The notes under the pieces: generated by a model
Seen by the model: the letters and a program-made list of their open reading frames with translations, nothing else
Told to the model about the DNA's origin: nothing
Databases searched by the model: none
In this document: one piece after another, positions 37,542 through 47,204 of the stretch
How positions within the stretch are numbered: position 1 is the stretch's first letter
Layout: each line of letters begins with the position of its first letter
Assembly: GCF_001625445.1 (NCBI RefSeq)
Contig: NZ_LWHG01000003.1
Coordinates: 1-64,000 of the forward strand
Length of the DNA stretch: 64,000 bases
Direction: 5' to 3'
DNA from: Haladaptatus sp. R4
Lineage (GTDB): Archaea; Halobacteriota; Halobacteria; Halobacteriales; Haladaptataceae
Program-made: the position numbers and the translations under genes

Positions 37542-38774
37542 ATGAATATTTTAGTGCTTTCGGATTATTTCTGGCCGGATCGCACAGGTGGTATCGCTAA
37601 GTCCCTCCTGACCGAGGTGGAGGGGCTCTCGGAACGAGGACACAACGTCGTCGTTCTCAGTAGACGGTTGGACGACGAATCTCCTGAACACGAGAGCAGG
37701 GACGGCTACGAACTGTATCGATACGACAGTCCACCGAAAGACTCCTCCATTTATCAACTGTATCCGCTCTTCACGTTCGCTCGGGTTCCGAAAACGATCG
37801 GAAACTTGGACGAGAGATACGACTTCGACGTCGCATACATCCACAATTCCTTCCAAGCCGTCGGATTCCGGATGTCGTCGCTCGATATCCCGTTCGTCAA
37901 CGTATTTCACGCGCCGATTCCTCGGGAGATCGAGGTCGAAGCGGAACGGGGAAAGTACGGATGGAAAACGCCACTGGTTCGAGTGGCGAACCAAGGGTTC
38001 AAACTGCTCGAAAACGTCGCCGTTCAGAATTCCGACGATCTGATTACCCGGAGTCAGTTCATGACGAAGGAGATGTACGACCTCTACGACAACCCCGGAT
38101 CTGTACGTGAGATTCCGCTGGCCGTGGACACCGACAGATTCGAATTCGCCCCGGACCCGACGCCCGCCCGCGAGGAGTTGGGCCTCCCCCTCGACCGGCC
38201 GATTCTGTTGACGGTTCGCCGGTTGGTGGCAAGAATGGGATTGGAAAACCTCGTGCGAGCGATGGAAACCGTCGTCGAGGACCACCCGGACGCACTGCTC
38301 CTGATCGGCGGGAAGGGGTATCTGAAGGACAAACTCGAACGGATGGTCGAAGAGAAAGGACTCACGGACAACGTTCGGTTGCTCGGGTTCGTTGCGGAGG
38401 ATGAACTCCCGAAATACTACCAAGCAGCAAACTACTTCGTGATGCCGACGTTGGAGTTGGAGGGATTCGGACTGTCGAGTCTCGAAGCGCTTAGCTCTGG
38501 AACGCCCGTGATCGGAACGCCTGTCGGCGGAACCCCGGAAGTCATCGGTCCGCTCGACGAAGAACTCCTCTGTGATAGTCCGTCCCCGGACGACCTCGCC
38601 GAAAGTATCTCCACGTGGCTGGAAAAGGACGGCCGGGACGAGATGCGACAGAAGAGTCGGGAGTACTGCGAGTCACGGTTTTCCGTCGCTCAGGTGACGA
38701 GTTCTCTGGAGAGTACGTTCAACGACGTGACCGGGGACGGATCGTCTACCTCACGCGTATCCCAGTCGCTCTAA
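37542..38774 (+). CDS. Glycosyltransferase family 4
   Basis: 410 residues, intact. N-terminal LVLSDYFWPDRTGGIAKSL, boundary REIPLAVDTDRFEF, C-terminal TVRRLVARMGLENLVRAM, VRLLGFVAEDELPKYY, and LEGFGLSSLEALSSGTPVI with the E-x7-E motif. The usual GT4 retaining enzymes elongate a lipid-linked oligosaccharide in the cytoplasm. The upstream 275-nt gap (37267-37541) is markedly AT-rich and should hold divergent promoters. Its 3' end overlaps the sulfatase gene on the other strand by 24 nt. Confidence 0.93.
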   Translation: MNILVLSDYFWPDRTGGIAKSLLTEVEGLSERGHNVVVLSRRLDDESPEHESRDGYELYRYDSPPKDSSIYQLYPLFTFARVPKTIGNLDERYDFDVAYIHNSFQAVGFRMSSLDIPFVNVFHAPIPREIEVEAERGKYGWKTPLVRVANQGFKLLENVAVQNSDDLITRSQFMTKEMYDLYDNPGSVREIPLAVDTDRFEFAPDPTPAREELGLPLDRPILLTVRRLVARMGLENLVRAMETVVEDHPDALLLIGGKGYLKDKLERMVEEKGLTDNVRLLGFVAEDELPKYYQAANYFVMPTLELEGFGLSSLEALSSGTPVIGTPVGGTPEVIGPLDEELLCDSPSPDDLAESISTWLEKDGRDEMRQKSREYCESRFSVAQVTSSLESTFNDVTGDGSSTSRVSQSL

Positions 38775-40055
38775 TCGCTCTTGGACATCGTCAGTGACGT
38801 CCAGGGAACTGTTTTCGACCGATCGAACCTCTCGGTGATCAAGTAATTCCGCCAATAGCGCTTCGGGGTCGTCTCGATCCGCAGTACCGTGGGATTGGAA
38901 CCCGTCCATCGTTTGATATCCGTAAAAACCGGACTTCGTGGCGACGCCGTTCAGGGGCGTGTCGTGTTCGTCGAAGACCTCTGTCGAGACGCCCTTTCGC
39001 TCGAACTGTTCCCGGTGACGGTCCAGAAATCCGTGGTACTCGGTCAGATAGTCCCGTGAGCGAAGGTCATCCAGCAACGATTGTCCCCGTGAATCAGCGT
39101 CACAACCAGCCAACTCGACGATGGTTTGGTAGACATCCAACAGGCTAACCGTTGCGTCTTCGACGCGTGATTCCACGTCTTCACCGCTTATGACGATTGG
39201 AACGTGAACGAGTTCCTCGTACAATCCGTAGCCGTGATTCCACATCCCTTGTTCGCCCAACATCTCGCCGTGGTCCGACACGGTGATCACGTAATCGAAC
39301 TCGTCCATCAACTCGTCGAATATCTGCTCGTAGATTTCCGATAGGTAGGCGGCAGATGTGTCGTACGCTTTCCGAATCTCGTTCGGATTCGTCACGGAAT
39401 CGGCGAACGCATCCCCGATAACCACGTTTATCGGTGCTTCCGAGGATTCGGGCGGATGATACGGTGCATGCGCTTCCATGAGGTTGATGAACGCGAATTC
39501 TTTGCTCCCGATATCGGTCTCCCGAATTCGCTCCAGAACGTCCCGTCCACCGCCATCGGCATCCGACTTCGTCATTCGTCGATATCCTTGCTCGAAGGCT
39601 GCAACCGTCGAACAGTCCGCTTGAATGGCGTGCCAGACCGCTTTCGGATACTTCGTCCAACTGTGTGTCTCCACGCTGTTGAGGAACTCGGTCCAGTCGA
39701 TGACGTCCGTGTGGTTCGGATTGAGGGTTCCCGGGTCGACCACTTCGTCGAATCCACGCTCCCATCCCTCCCAAAACATCATGTTCGGGTTCGCGCTCCA
39801 CATCCGTGTTTTGTACCCTTCGTCCGCCAATCGCTCAGCGAGGACGGTCTCGGGACAGTCGAGAGAGGGTGACTTGCTGTGAACGCCTATCTCGCTCGGA
39901 TATTTACCAGTAAACAGCGATCCGTGTGCTGGAATCGTCCAATGAGACGTGGAGTAACCGTTCGAGAACCGCAGTCCGTCGAGCCAATCGAAATGGTCTT
40001 CGAATGCGTCCAATCGGAGAGTATCCAGAGTGACGAGAGCAACGCTTGGGGGCAT
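38751..40055 (-). CDS. Sulfatase-family (alkaline phosphatase superfamily) hydrolase
   Basis: 434 residues, intact. VALVTLDTLRLDAF supplies the first metal ligand (Asp). STSHWTIPAHGSLFTGKYP replaces the CxPSR of true sulfatases, so the nucleophile would be Thr or Ser rather than formylglycine. NLMEAHAPYHPP, ITVSDHGEMLGEQG and WNHGYGLYEELVHVP give the other ligands. It ends VQERLERLGYA. This matches Ser/Thr-type arylsulfatase-like or phosphoglycerol-transferase-like enzymes. It probably trims or adds charged groups on the polysaccharide. Convergent with the GT4. Confidence 0.87.
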   Translation of the reverse strand: MPPSVALVTLDTLRLDAFEDHFDWLDGLRFSNGYSTSHWTIPAHGSLFTGKYPSEIGVHSKSPSLDCPETVLAERLADEGYKTRMWSANPNMMFWEGWERGFDEVVDPGTLNPNHTDVIDWTEFLNSVETHSWTKYPKAVWHAIQADCSTVAAFEQGYRRMTKSDADGGGRDVLERIRETDIGSKEFAFINLMEAHAPYHPPESSEAPINVVIGDAFADSVTNPNEIRKAYDTSAAYLSEIYEQIFDELMDEFDYVITVSDHGEMLGEQGMWNHGYGLYEELVHVPIVISGEDVESRVEDATVSLLDVYQTIVELAGCDADSRGQSLLDDLRSRDYLTEYHGFLDRHREQFERKGVSTEVFDEHDTPLNGVATKSGFYGYQTMDGFQSHGTADRDDPEALLAELLDHREVRSVENSSLDVTDDVQERLERLGYA

Positions 40056-40136
40056 ACTGTACTTTATTCGAGCCGCATATCTTCATACTATTTCACGAGA
40101 ATTAAAATATCCAAACGGGAAAATATTATTGTCTGT

Positions 40137-41311
40137 CTAGTCCGCGCTCCGTTCGACCGTCTCCCACGTGATGATATTCTCCCCGAACAGGAAGTTGGAG
40201 AGACCCAATAGCATGCCGTAATTGGAGACGAGGAAGTAGTAGGGAACGTGAAAGAGAACTGGCATACTAACATCGGTGCTCTCACCGACCATTCCGACGA
40301 GCGCGAACAGGTAAAACAGGACTTGGAGGAACAGGAGTGCGGGAAAGAGCACGCTCGACGAGAGCAGCACCAACGCTACGTTCGACACGAAGACGAACAG
40401 CAGCAGTACCGGGGAGAGCCAGCGGAGAATCTTGTGTGACACCAGTTGGAACGAGAACATCGGATAGCGGATGGGGTTCAGCAGGTTCAAATAATCGGAA
40501 ACGGTGTTCCAGCACCGCGTCACGATCCGAACACGACGCGAACGTTCGCTCTCGACGGAATCTCCCGTCTTCTCCCATGCTACCGCGCCCGTGGCGTACT
40601 TCACACTCTCATCGTTGCTGATGACGGCTAGCGGTTCCGCGAAATCGCTGATCGCATCCCGTGGGAGTGGTACGTACGAGGATCGACGAACGGCGTAAAT
40701 CGATCCGTTGCCCGTCACGAGGGTGTTGACCTTCGATTCGAGCTTTTTGATGATCTGTTCGTAGCGCCAGTAGAAGGACTCGCCTTCGACACCACCTTCG
40801 TCTTGGTATCGAAGTTCACCGACGACACACCCGACGCCGGGTTCGAACCCACGAATCAGGTTCTTGATCGCGTCCGGTTCGTACATGCTGTTCGCGTCGG
40901 AGTACACGACGATATCCGACTCGACGTCGGCGGTGACCTGGTTCTGACACTCGGTTTTCCCAACTCGGCCTTCGATCCGTTGCAGTTCGATGCCGTCGTC
41001 TTCGTAGGAACGACGATTTCGTCCGTTCGGTCGGACGACTCGTCCGAAAAAACGACGATTCGGAACTTGTCGGCGGGGTACTCTAGCTTCAAACTGTTCT
41101 CGATCTTCTCTTCGATGACGTCCTCCTCGTTGTACGCCGCGACCACGAGCGTGACGGACGGCCACTCCGACCGCGCGTCATCCCGAACGCTGTTCGACTT
41201 GCGAACAGCCAGCAGGGACAGGAGGGCGGGGTAGAGAAAGTACGTGTGCAATAGTCCCAGTAGCGATACAGCAAACACGACCACCACGAGGGAGCTCAGT
41301 GCAACCATCAC
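40137..41311 (-). CDS. Membrane GT2 glycosyltransferase (frameshift near 41008)
   Basis: About 390 residues. An N-terminal TM (LVVVVFAVSLLGLLHTYFLYP) precedes the GT2 core: VTLVVAAYNEEDVIEEKIEN and VFSDESSDRTDEIV. After the break near 41008 come ESDIVVYSDANSMYEPDAI (the D-x-N/S metal site) and TGNGSIYAVRRSSY. Two to four C-terminal TM helices follow (LSPVLLLFVFVSNVALVLL, FLQVLFYLFALVGMVG). The topology resembles processive or exported-glycan GT2 enzymes such as cellulose/hyaluronan-synthase-like proteins. It lies at the edge of the AT-rich island. Confidence 0.87.
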
Positions 41312-41561
41312 TGGCCGTTGACTTGCATTCTATAAATATCCCAGTCTCACGGATCCGGAATATAGCGAGAATTTTCTGTGAGAATTATCCATCGAGAGGT
41401 TATCTTATACATATGGAGTCGTCTAGCTATTCGGCTATAGTCTTCCTTTGCACCGTTGATCGATATTGTTACTTAGGAAGAATATTATGGTATGGAGTCA
41501 CAAACACAATAGAGTAATACATGGAAGACTTAATGATTCCCCCTCATAGAATGTTCTTCAG

Positions 41562-42773
41562 ATGCTGATTGAGAAAATGCGGCCATTCCGAACGTCAATT
41601 CAAATGACGCTGCTCGCATTTATTTTTCGTCTCTTTGCTATTCCAGTGTCCCTATTCGGACTGAATACCTATAGCAAGCACGACGCAGTCGGGTTTAGGA
41701 TCACAGCCCACCGCATCGCCGATGGACGGATTCCCCTCACGCACATAGATTTAACGAACGTATACCACTACTGGGGATCGATGCTTTCGTTATTTTATTG
41801 GCTCCCCGGTCCATCTGACGTATATTCGCATCTTTTCGTCGCAGCCATTGGATGCCTCCCCGTCTGGTTTGTTTACGAGATCGCAACGGAACTTTACGAC
41901 AGGCGCGCAGCAGTTTATGCAACCCTTCCCATCGCGGTCTTCCCAACATTCCTCTTAGTCCAAACTAGCTTGATACGGGAGGGTCCGGTACTGCTGCTGA
42001 TCACTGCTATCGTGTATCTCTTTGTCGTCCCGACTGACGCTTCCCGTGGTGACCCACGATATCTCATCATGCTGTGCTTTGTGCTGGTCACACTTTTCCG
42101 ACCAGAGAATCTATTCGTCTATGCCTTCGCCATTTTCATTGCATGGGGAATTAAAATCTATTCCTATATAGAAACATATTATGACGTAGGCGTCAGTTTT
42201 AAACATGAGCGTCTAGCATCCGCACTCTTCGGTTCGTTGTCTACCGGTATTGCCCTTATCGCCGGTCAAAAGATCCTTTCCTTTGCGATCGCTCCTAGAC
42301 GCGCTAAGCGGGCTCGCGGAGGAAGCGCATATCTCGTCGGGATTATCCCCAGCGATCTGTTCACTGCCGCGTGGTTTGCTCCAATCGGAATTGCGTATTT
42401 TCTTTTTAGCCCGTTCCCGTGGATGGTCAAATCGTGGACCTACCTAGCTCCGATGGCGGTTGGGATTCTCAATCTCGGGTTATTCATCGCTGGACTTGTC
42501 GGCGCGAAGACGTTGATAAAGGCACGTCCTCAGGTAGCGATCCCACTTATCGCTGCATTCGCACTCCTCACCCTCTTTTACGGGTTAATGGAAGGAAACG
42601 TCGGTGCCGCGATCCGCCACCGTCAGATGGTGATTTGGGTAATGTATCTTTGTGCGGGTGTTGGGCTTGCTGAGCGCTTCGGAGTTGACGTGTCGGTTCG
42701 AGATATGCATATTCGGCTGGTTCGTAGAGCTAAACATGAGATATCGAAACCGATAGCTGTCCAATCTAATTGA
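41562..42773 (+). CDS. GT-C-like multi-pass membrane protein
   Basis: 403 residues, intact, ~10 TM helices. Loop after TM1: NTYSKHDAVGFRITAHRIAD, with acidic residues positioned as in GT39/PMT. NVYHYWGSMLSLFYWLPGPS and YEIATELYDRRAAVYA fit that superfamily. It lies in the AT-richer island, with codon use visibly unlike the flanks (more A/T-ending codons such as tta, ata and ttt). Possibly a polyprenyl-linked sugar transferase or a polymerase. Alternative start at 41577. Confidence 0.7.
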   Translation: MLIEKMRPFRTSIQMTLLAFIFRLFAIPVSLFGLNTYSKHDAVGFRITAHRIADGRIPLTHIDLTNVYHYWGSMLSLFYWLPGPSDVYSHLFVAAIGCLPVWFVYEIATELYDRRAAVYATLPIAVFPTFLLVQTSLIREGPVLLLITAIVYLFVVPTDASRGDPRYLIMLCFVLVTLFRPENLFVYAFAIFIAWGIKIYSYIETYYDVGVSFKHERLASALFGSLSTGIALIAGQKILSFAIAPRRAKRARGGSAYLVGIIPSDLFTAAWFAPIGIAYFLFSPFPWMVKSWTYLAPMAVGILNLGLFIAGLVGAKTLIKARPQVAIPLIAAFALLTLFYGLMEGNVGAAIRHRQMVIWVMYLCAGVGLAERFGVDVSVRDMHIRLVRRAKHEISKPIAVQSN

Positions 42774-42782
42774 CACCATACG

Positions 42783-43037
42783 CTATGGCGTTTCGCTTAA
42801 TTGAGGAATCCAGTATCCCACTACGGAGAGTATAACTATAAGTAATAGAATCAGGACAAGGAATGGCTTTATTAGATCCATAGAAAACTTCTCGACAGCG
42901 ATGATACCGAGGCAAAAAATAGCGATCAAGCCGGTTGTTACGTTTTGTAGACGCGATTTTGATTTGATTTCCTTTAGTAGGAGATAGGCTTGCGAAACAA
43001 ATCCTAGTGCTGCAGCGGCGATCAGGAGGGTACCCAT
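42783..43037 (-). CDS. Small multi-pass membrane protein in the AT-rich island
   Basis: 84 residues with three helices: LLIAAAALGFVSQAYLLL, VTTGLIAIFCLGIIAVE and PFLVLILLLIVILSVVGYW. It is on the opposite strand between a GT-C-like gene and a Wzy-like gene. Base composition is as AT-rich as its neighbours. The DUF2304-like helix arrangement (helix, basic loop, two helices) is suggestive but not convincing. Confidence 0.55.
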   Translation of the reverse strand: MGTLLIAAAALGFVSQAYLLLKEIKSKSRLQNVTTGLIAIFCLGIIAVEKFSMDLIKPFLVLILLLIVILSVVGYWIPQLSETP

Positions 43038-43143
43038 TACGTACCACGTATAAACTAATGTGGTATAGTTGTGACGTTAGGGATGTAACAGTCGAAGTAA
43101 GCCGTGGAAGTTATGTGGTTCTCCTCAAAATCATCTTCTATCA

Positions 43144-44433
43144 ATGATCTCCCTCCGAGCAAAGGAATCTAATAACACAATTGTCATTCTCTTCTCACTA
43201 CTTGTTGTGTCGAGCGTGCTCACCCATACTGTTCGAATCCCGAGGCTAATAGGATATATTGCAGTAACGATCCCCACTGCGGGGATTATTCTTCGGTATC
43301 TCTTAGCTCACCCTGACTGGAAATCAATAGATCGTGTCTCCCTTGGATTTTTGGGGGCAATCTGGCTCGCATTTATCGCAGCGTTCGCACTTAATCCGAG
43401 CTTCTGGAGTGGTATTCGAACGGCGGTCTTTATCGGATTCTCTTTTTTGGTTGTCTGTGTACTCCCCACAATTATTGATCAGAGGTCATTCGAATACGTG
43501 TTGTCAGTAATTTCGGCAGTCTTGTGTCTTGTAGCCATCGTGATCTGGGCGACAGGAACCTACTTCACGATCGCAGGACATCATCCCGGATGGTATTTCC
43601 CAACTCCCCTGCCAATTATTGGCAAAATCGACCCAATCGCAGGAATATTAGATGGTTCAAATCTGATGGGTGCGGTCTGTGTGATTGGAGCTTTTATTTC
43701 TATCGCACACTATTTCCGTACTCGTAATGCATGGTTCTCATTAATTACTGGTCTCCTTGTTATCGGATCTATCTTATCTGCGTCTCGGACTGCGATTCTC
43801 TCGCTTGCAGCAGGACTTGGTATTCTTGCTGCGTACTACGTCGGTGGACGCCGTTTAATGACGCTTTGTACCCTCGTGGGCCTCGCTTGTCTCGCGACAG
43901 TGCTCTTATCGGAGTTTGGATTTATCCCATCTGTCGGTCCGCTTGGATCGATTCGGTTCACCGGAAGAATCGAACTGTGGCGTTCGACGTGGCGCGCAGT
44001 TAGTGACTCTCCTTTCGTTGGATGGGGGGCAGTAAACACAAAAGAGTTGATTCAACCCTATATGACAAGCTCTCGCACCGCAGGGCGTGGAATCCACAAT
44101 TCATATCTTCGGATGTTCGCAATGACGGGATTCATCGGGGGGGTGTCGTACTTGGGATTGACAATCGTTGCAGGTATCCGGAGTTGGAAGGCGGCCGTAA
44201 CACCAGTCCAGGCAACCTATTTCGCGTTATTTATTGCTATTGTGGTCATGCAGGTATTCAATGCAGGCACGATTTTCGGATACGGGCTTCGCTCATTTCT
44301 TTATGCAGTCGTGACTGGATTTGCATTGACCGCTTACCGGACCGAATCTACCCGCCTCGCTTCCACGAGCGGATCTGACTATTATTCCTACGCAATCACC
44401 GTTTTTCGGACAGTGATCCGGGACAATCCATAG
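43144..44433 (+). CDS. O-antigen ligase/polymerase-like (Wzy/WaaL) membrane protein 1
   Basis: 429 residues, intact, ~11 TM helices. A large periplasmic-type loop contains GWGAVNTKELIQPYMTSSRTAGRGIHNSYLRMF, where the 'HNSYL' resembles the conserved H(N)xxL of WaaL-like ligases and polymerases. SRTAILSLAAGLGI is the common SRxxxL motif. It shares this plan with the genes at 44751 and 54692. In an archaeon it would polymerise or ligate lipid-linked repeat units on the outer face. Part of the AT-rich island. Confidence 0.85.
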   Translation: MISLRAKESNNTIVILFSLLVVSSVLTHTVRIPRLIGYIAVTIPTAGIILRYLLAHPDWKSIDRVSLGFLGAIWLAFIAAFALNPSFWSGIRTAVFIGFSFLVVCVLPTIIDQRSFEYVLSVISAVLCLVAIVIWATGTYFTIAGHHPGWYFPTPLPIIGKIDPIAGILDGSNLMGAVCVIGAFISIAHYFRTRNAWFSLITGLLVIGSILSASRTAILSLAAGLGILAAYYVGGRRLMTLCTLVGLACLATVLLSEFGFIPSVGPLGSIRFTGRIELWRSTWRAVSDSPFVGWGAVNTKELIQPYMTSSRTAGRGIHNSYLRMFAMTGFIGGVSYLGLTIVAGIRSWKAAVTPVQATYFALFIAIVVMQVFNAGTIFGYGLRSFLYAVVTGFALTAYRTESTRLASTSGSDYYSYAITVFRTVIRDNP

Positions 44434-44750
44434 TGAGCGGAAGAACTTGATAAAATAGATTAAATACCAATATATTGTTGTTATTCGGAGATCATAGTTA
44501 CTAATGTTATGTCAATATATGAATATCAACCGATCGTCTTTGAGGGCTGCCACTTATGTAAATTTTTGGTCAGCACATACGAGATCTACCGTATAGACAC
44601 AGTAGGATAGTAATAATTTGCAATATTATTGCGGAAGATTACGGCCTCAACTACTATAATAGTGACTTGAGTGTTCGGATATGAAGGACGGCCTAAGGCA
44701 CCTGCTTGAGAATAAATGCAAACAACTCATCGCCAAATATATAACACAAT
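44434..44750. other. AT-rich intergenic region
   Basis: 317 nt, the most AT-rich stretch of comparable size in the window. It has no supported ORF. A TATA-like CCAAATATATAACAC lies about 20 nt before the ATG at 44751. I see no terminal inverted repeats. Confidence 0.5.
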
Positions 44751-46061
44751 ATGAAATACAAAACTCCAAATAACTCTCCAAATACGATACCTCCTCAGAA
44801 AAGGTCAAAAAGTATTGGAATAGGCAAATATATCAAAATAATATTGTTTCTATCCCTCCTCAGTACGCAGGTCAATGGTATTCCGACGTTGGTCGGTTAT
44901 CTAGCTGTCATCGGTAGTATCGCTGTTATCGTGGTTGTTGCGGTGAAAAATGAGATGGTGAATTTCCAATACGATCGATACGCTCTGGGAACTATCTTAC
45001 TTTTCAGCGTTTTCTTCATCGCCGATCTCATAATCACGCCGACGGTAACGGAATTCATCCGAACGTGTGCATACCTCAGTGGAACGATCAGTTTGCTCTT
45101 CATCATCCCCAATCTCGTTCATGTCCGTGACGCGAGATACATCGTTACTCGGATCACCGCGCTATTGGTGATGATCGGTCTTCCGACGATGCTCGTTGGA
45201 GATATCGGTCTTCTCGGCACACACGTCCTCGCATGGCCGATGACGTTTGCACTGATCCCGGGTTCCGCTGGCAGCAAGGTCCACGTGATGCAAAGCATCT
45301 TCGCGAATCCGAGAATGCTTAGCTTCCTTACGACGATAGCACTTCCGCTGTCGCTAGGGGAAACTATAGACGATTACCGTCAGGGCTCCCTCGCAGTCCT
45401 CGCGGTGAACGCGTTCGGCGTCTACGTGACGCAGTCACGCGCCGCCTGGCTTGGGCTTGCTGGCGCTGCCGCCGTGTATTTCTGTTACCGGGTGACAGGA
45501 GAAAAGCTGGCTACGCTCTCCGTTGTCTCTGGGATTACGGTCGTCGCAGTCGGGTTCCCACTGGCCGTTCTCATCCACTGGACGCCGATAACGGCGGTCA
45601 TCAACCTCACCGGACGTGGAGAAATCTGGCAGACGGTGGCGAACTTGGTTGTCCAGCATCCTCTCCGTGGGTACGGAGCGGTTGATACGGTGCAACTCCT
45701 CGCACCCCATCTCCCGTCCGAGCACGTTGGAAAGGGAACGCACAACTCCTACCTCCGCGCAGCGTTGATGGGTGGTATCGTCGGATACATCTCGTACCTC
45801 GGCCTGTGTCTCTATGCGGCAGCACAGTCGGTGAGGGCGGGACACAACGGATGGTGGTCGGTTGGGGGTGCTGTAATCACCATTCTCATCATGCAGGCCT
45901 TTGCGTCCTTCAGTTTGTTCGGAATCGGATTACGATCGGGAATGTTCGCACTCCTCCTCGGGTATGTGTTCATGGGCGCCCAGAGTCCGGGAACGGTTAT
46001 CGTATCGACTCCAACGCTTACCGCGACGATTCGTCGGGTGAACAACGTGCTTACACGGTAA
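44751..46061 (+). CDS. O-antigen ligase/polymerase-like (Wzy/WaaL) membrane protein 2
   Basis: 436 residues, intact, ~11 TM helices. The basic N-terminal 28 residues precede TM1. SRAAWLGLAGAAAVY is the SRxxxL motif; GYGAVDTVQLLAPHLPSEHV and GTHNSYLRAALMGGIVGY form the external loop with the His-Asn-Ser. It is a diverged paralogue of the gene at 43144. The 5' half is AT-rich and the 3' half approaches the surrounding GC, so the island boundary lies within or just after it. Possibly specific for a different repeat unit. Confidence 0.83.
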   Translation: MKYKTPNNSPNTIPPQKRSKSIGIGKYIKIILFLSLLSTQVNGIPTLVGYLAVIGSIAVIVVVAVKNEMVNFQYDRYALGTILLFSVFFIADLIITPTVTEFIRTCAYLSGTISLLFIIPNLVHVRDARYIVTRITALLVMIGLPTMLVGDIGLLGTHVLAWPMTFALIPGSAGSKVHVMQSIFANPRMLSFLTTIALPLSLGETIDDYRQGSLAVLAVNAFGVYVTQSRAAWLGLAGAAAVYFCYRVTGEKLATLSVVSGITVVAVGFPLAVLIHWTPITAVINLTGRGEIWQTVANLVVQHPLRGYGAVDTVQLLAPHLPSEHVGKGTHNSYLRAALMGGIVGYISYLGLCLYAAAQSVRAGHNGWWSVGGAVITILIMQAFASFSLFGIGLRSGMFALLLGYVFMGAQSPGTVIVSTPTLTATIRRVNNVLTR

Positions 46062-46166
46062 AACGATACGAGAACATCCGAGACACGGAATTTTCGGTTG
46101 AGAACGAATCGATAGCGGCACCAAATAAAGAAAAACAAACCGGTAGCTTAGCGCACGTCCCCGACT

Positions 46167-47078
46167 TCAGAGCAAGGACGATATCCCTTCGTCCAGCGGA
46201 ATCGTCGGTTCGTAGCCGAGTTTATCTCTCGCCTTCGAAATATCCGCTTTGCTCTCCTCTATGTCCCCCTGTCGGGGGTCCGTGTGGACGACGTCGGACG
46301 ACGACCCGGAGACGTCCCGAATCGTCTCGGCGAGTTCCTTTATCGTGACGCTCGCGCCGGTGCCGACGTTGTACGCTTCGCCGACGTGGTCGGTCGTCGC
46401 GGCCAGCAGGTTGGCTCGTACGACGTCGTCCACGTGGACGAAATCGCGCGTTTGCTCGCCGTCTCCGTCGACGGTGATCGGTTCGCCGTTCGTCGCTTGG
46501 CGCTTGAAAATGCTGATGACGCCGCTGTAATCCCCGCTCGATTGGCGAGGGCCGTAGATGTTGAAATACCTGAGCGCGACGGTCTCCAACCCGTACAGTT
46601 CCTCGTAGAGGCGGGCGTAGTGGTCGAGCGCGGATTTCTGCAAGCCGTAGGGTGACGAGGGGGAGAACGGTTCGTCCTCCGAAACCGGAATCTCGGTCGG
46701 TTGTCCGTAAATCGCACAACTCGAAGCAAGGACGACGCGGGCGTCGAGTTCGCGCGCGCGTTCGAGCAGCGCGAGCGTCGCGTCGAGTTCGACTTCGTTC
46801 GCCTGTATCGGATTCTCGACGGACTGCTGGACGCTCACGACACCCGCTTCGTGGAATATCAGGTCGACATCTTCCGTTGCACGTCGGAGGGTCTCGGAAT
46901 CGCGGATATCGCCTTCGATGAGCGTCGCATCGTCGTTTACGTTGGAGCGCTTCCCGGTGCTGAAGTCATCGAGGATTCGGACCTCGTTCTCCCGAACGAG
47001 CGCATCGACGAGATGGCTGCCGACGAATCCCGCACCGCCGGTGACGAGGACGGTTTTCGAGGCTGGTGTTTGGACCAT
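46167..47078 (-). CDS. NAD-dependent UDP-sugar epimerase (GalE/WbpP-like)
   Basis: 303 residues, intact. VTGGAGFVGSHLVDALV, IFHEAGVVSVQQSVENP, ASSCAIYGQP, the catalytic SPYGLQKSALDHY (Tyr-x3-Lys), YFNIYGPRQSSGDYSGVISI and QTRDFVHVDDVVRANL. With aglF-like and aglM-like genes next to it, a role with UDP-glucose or UDP-glucuronate (4-epimerisation) is likely but not proven by the sequence. Confidence 0.88.
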   Translation of the reverse strand: MVQTPASKTVLVTGGAGFVGSHLVDALVRENEVRILDDFSTGKRSNVNDDATLIEGDIRDSETLRRATEDVDLIFHEAGVVSVQQSVENPIQANEVELDATLALLERARELDARVVLASSCAIYGQPTEIPVSEDEPFSPSSPYGLQKSALDHYARLYEELYGLETVALRYFNIYGPRQSSGDYSGVISIFKRQATNGEPITVDGDGEQTRDFVHVDDVVRANLLAATTDHVGEAYNVGTGASVTIKELAETIRDVSGSSSDVVHTDPRQGDIEESKADISKARDKLGYEPTIPLDEGISSLL

Positions 47079-47204
47079 TCACCTTTGTATGAAGGTCCCT
47101 GTTTTAAATCCGTTTCTACTGTCGGATGGGTTTCATAATTGTGTCACGGTGCCGATTCCACGGACCGAAGGCTGGTTACTGTAGCGACGACGGTACGAAG
47201 CGAC

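Noticed and set aside
42766-43047. 93-codon frame overlapping the small membrane protein in the AT-rich island
   Set aside because: The 42783-43037 frame has three clean hydrophobic helices; this one has none.
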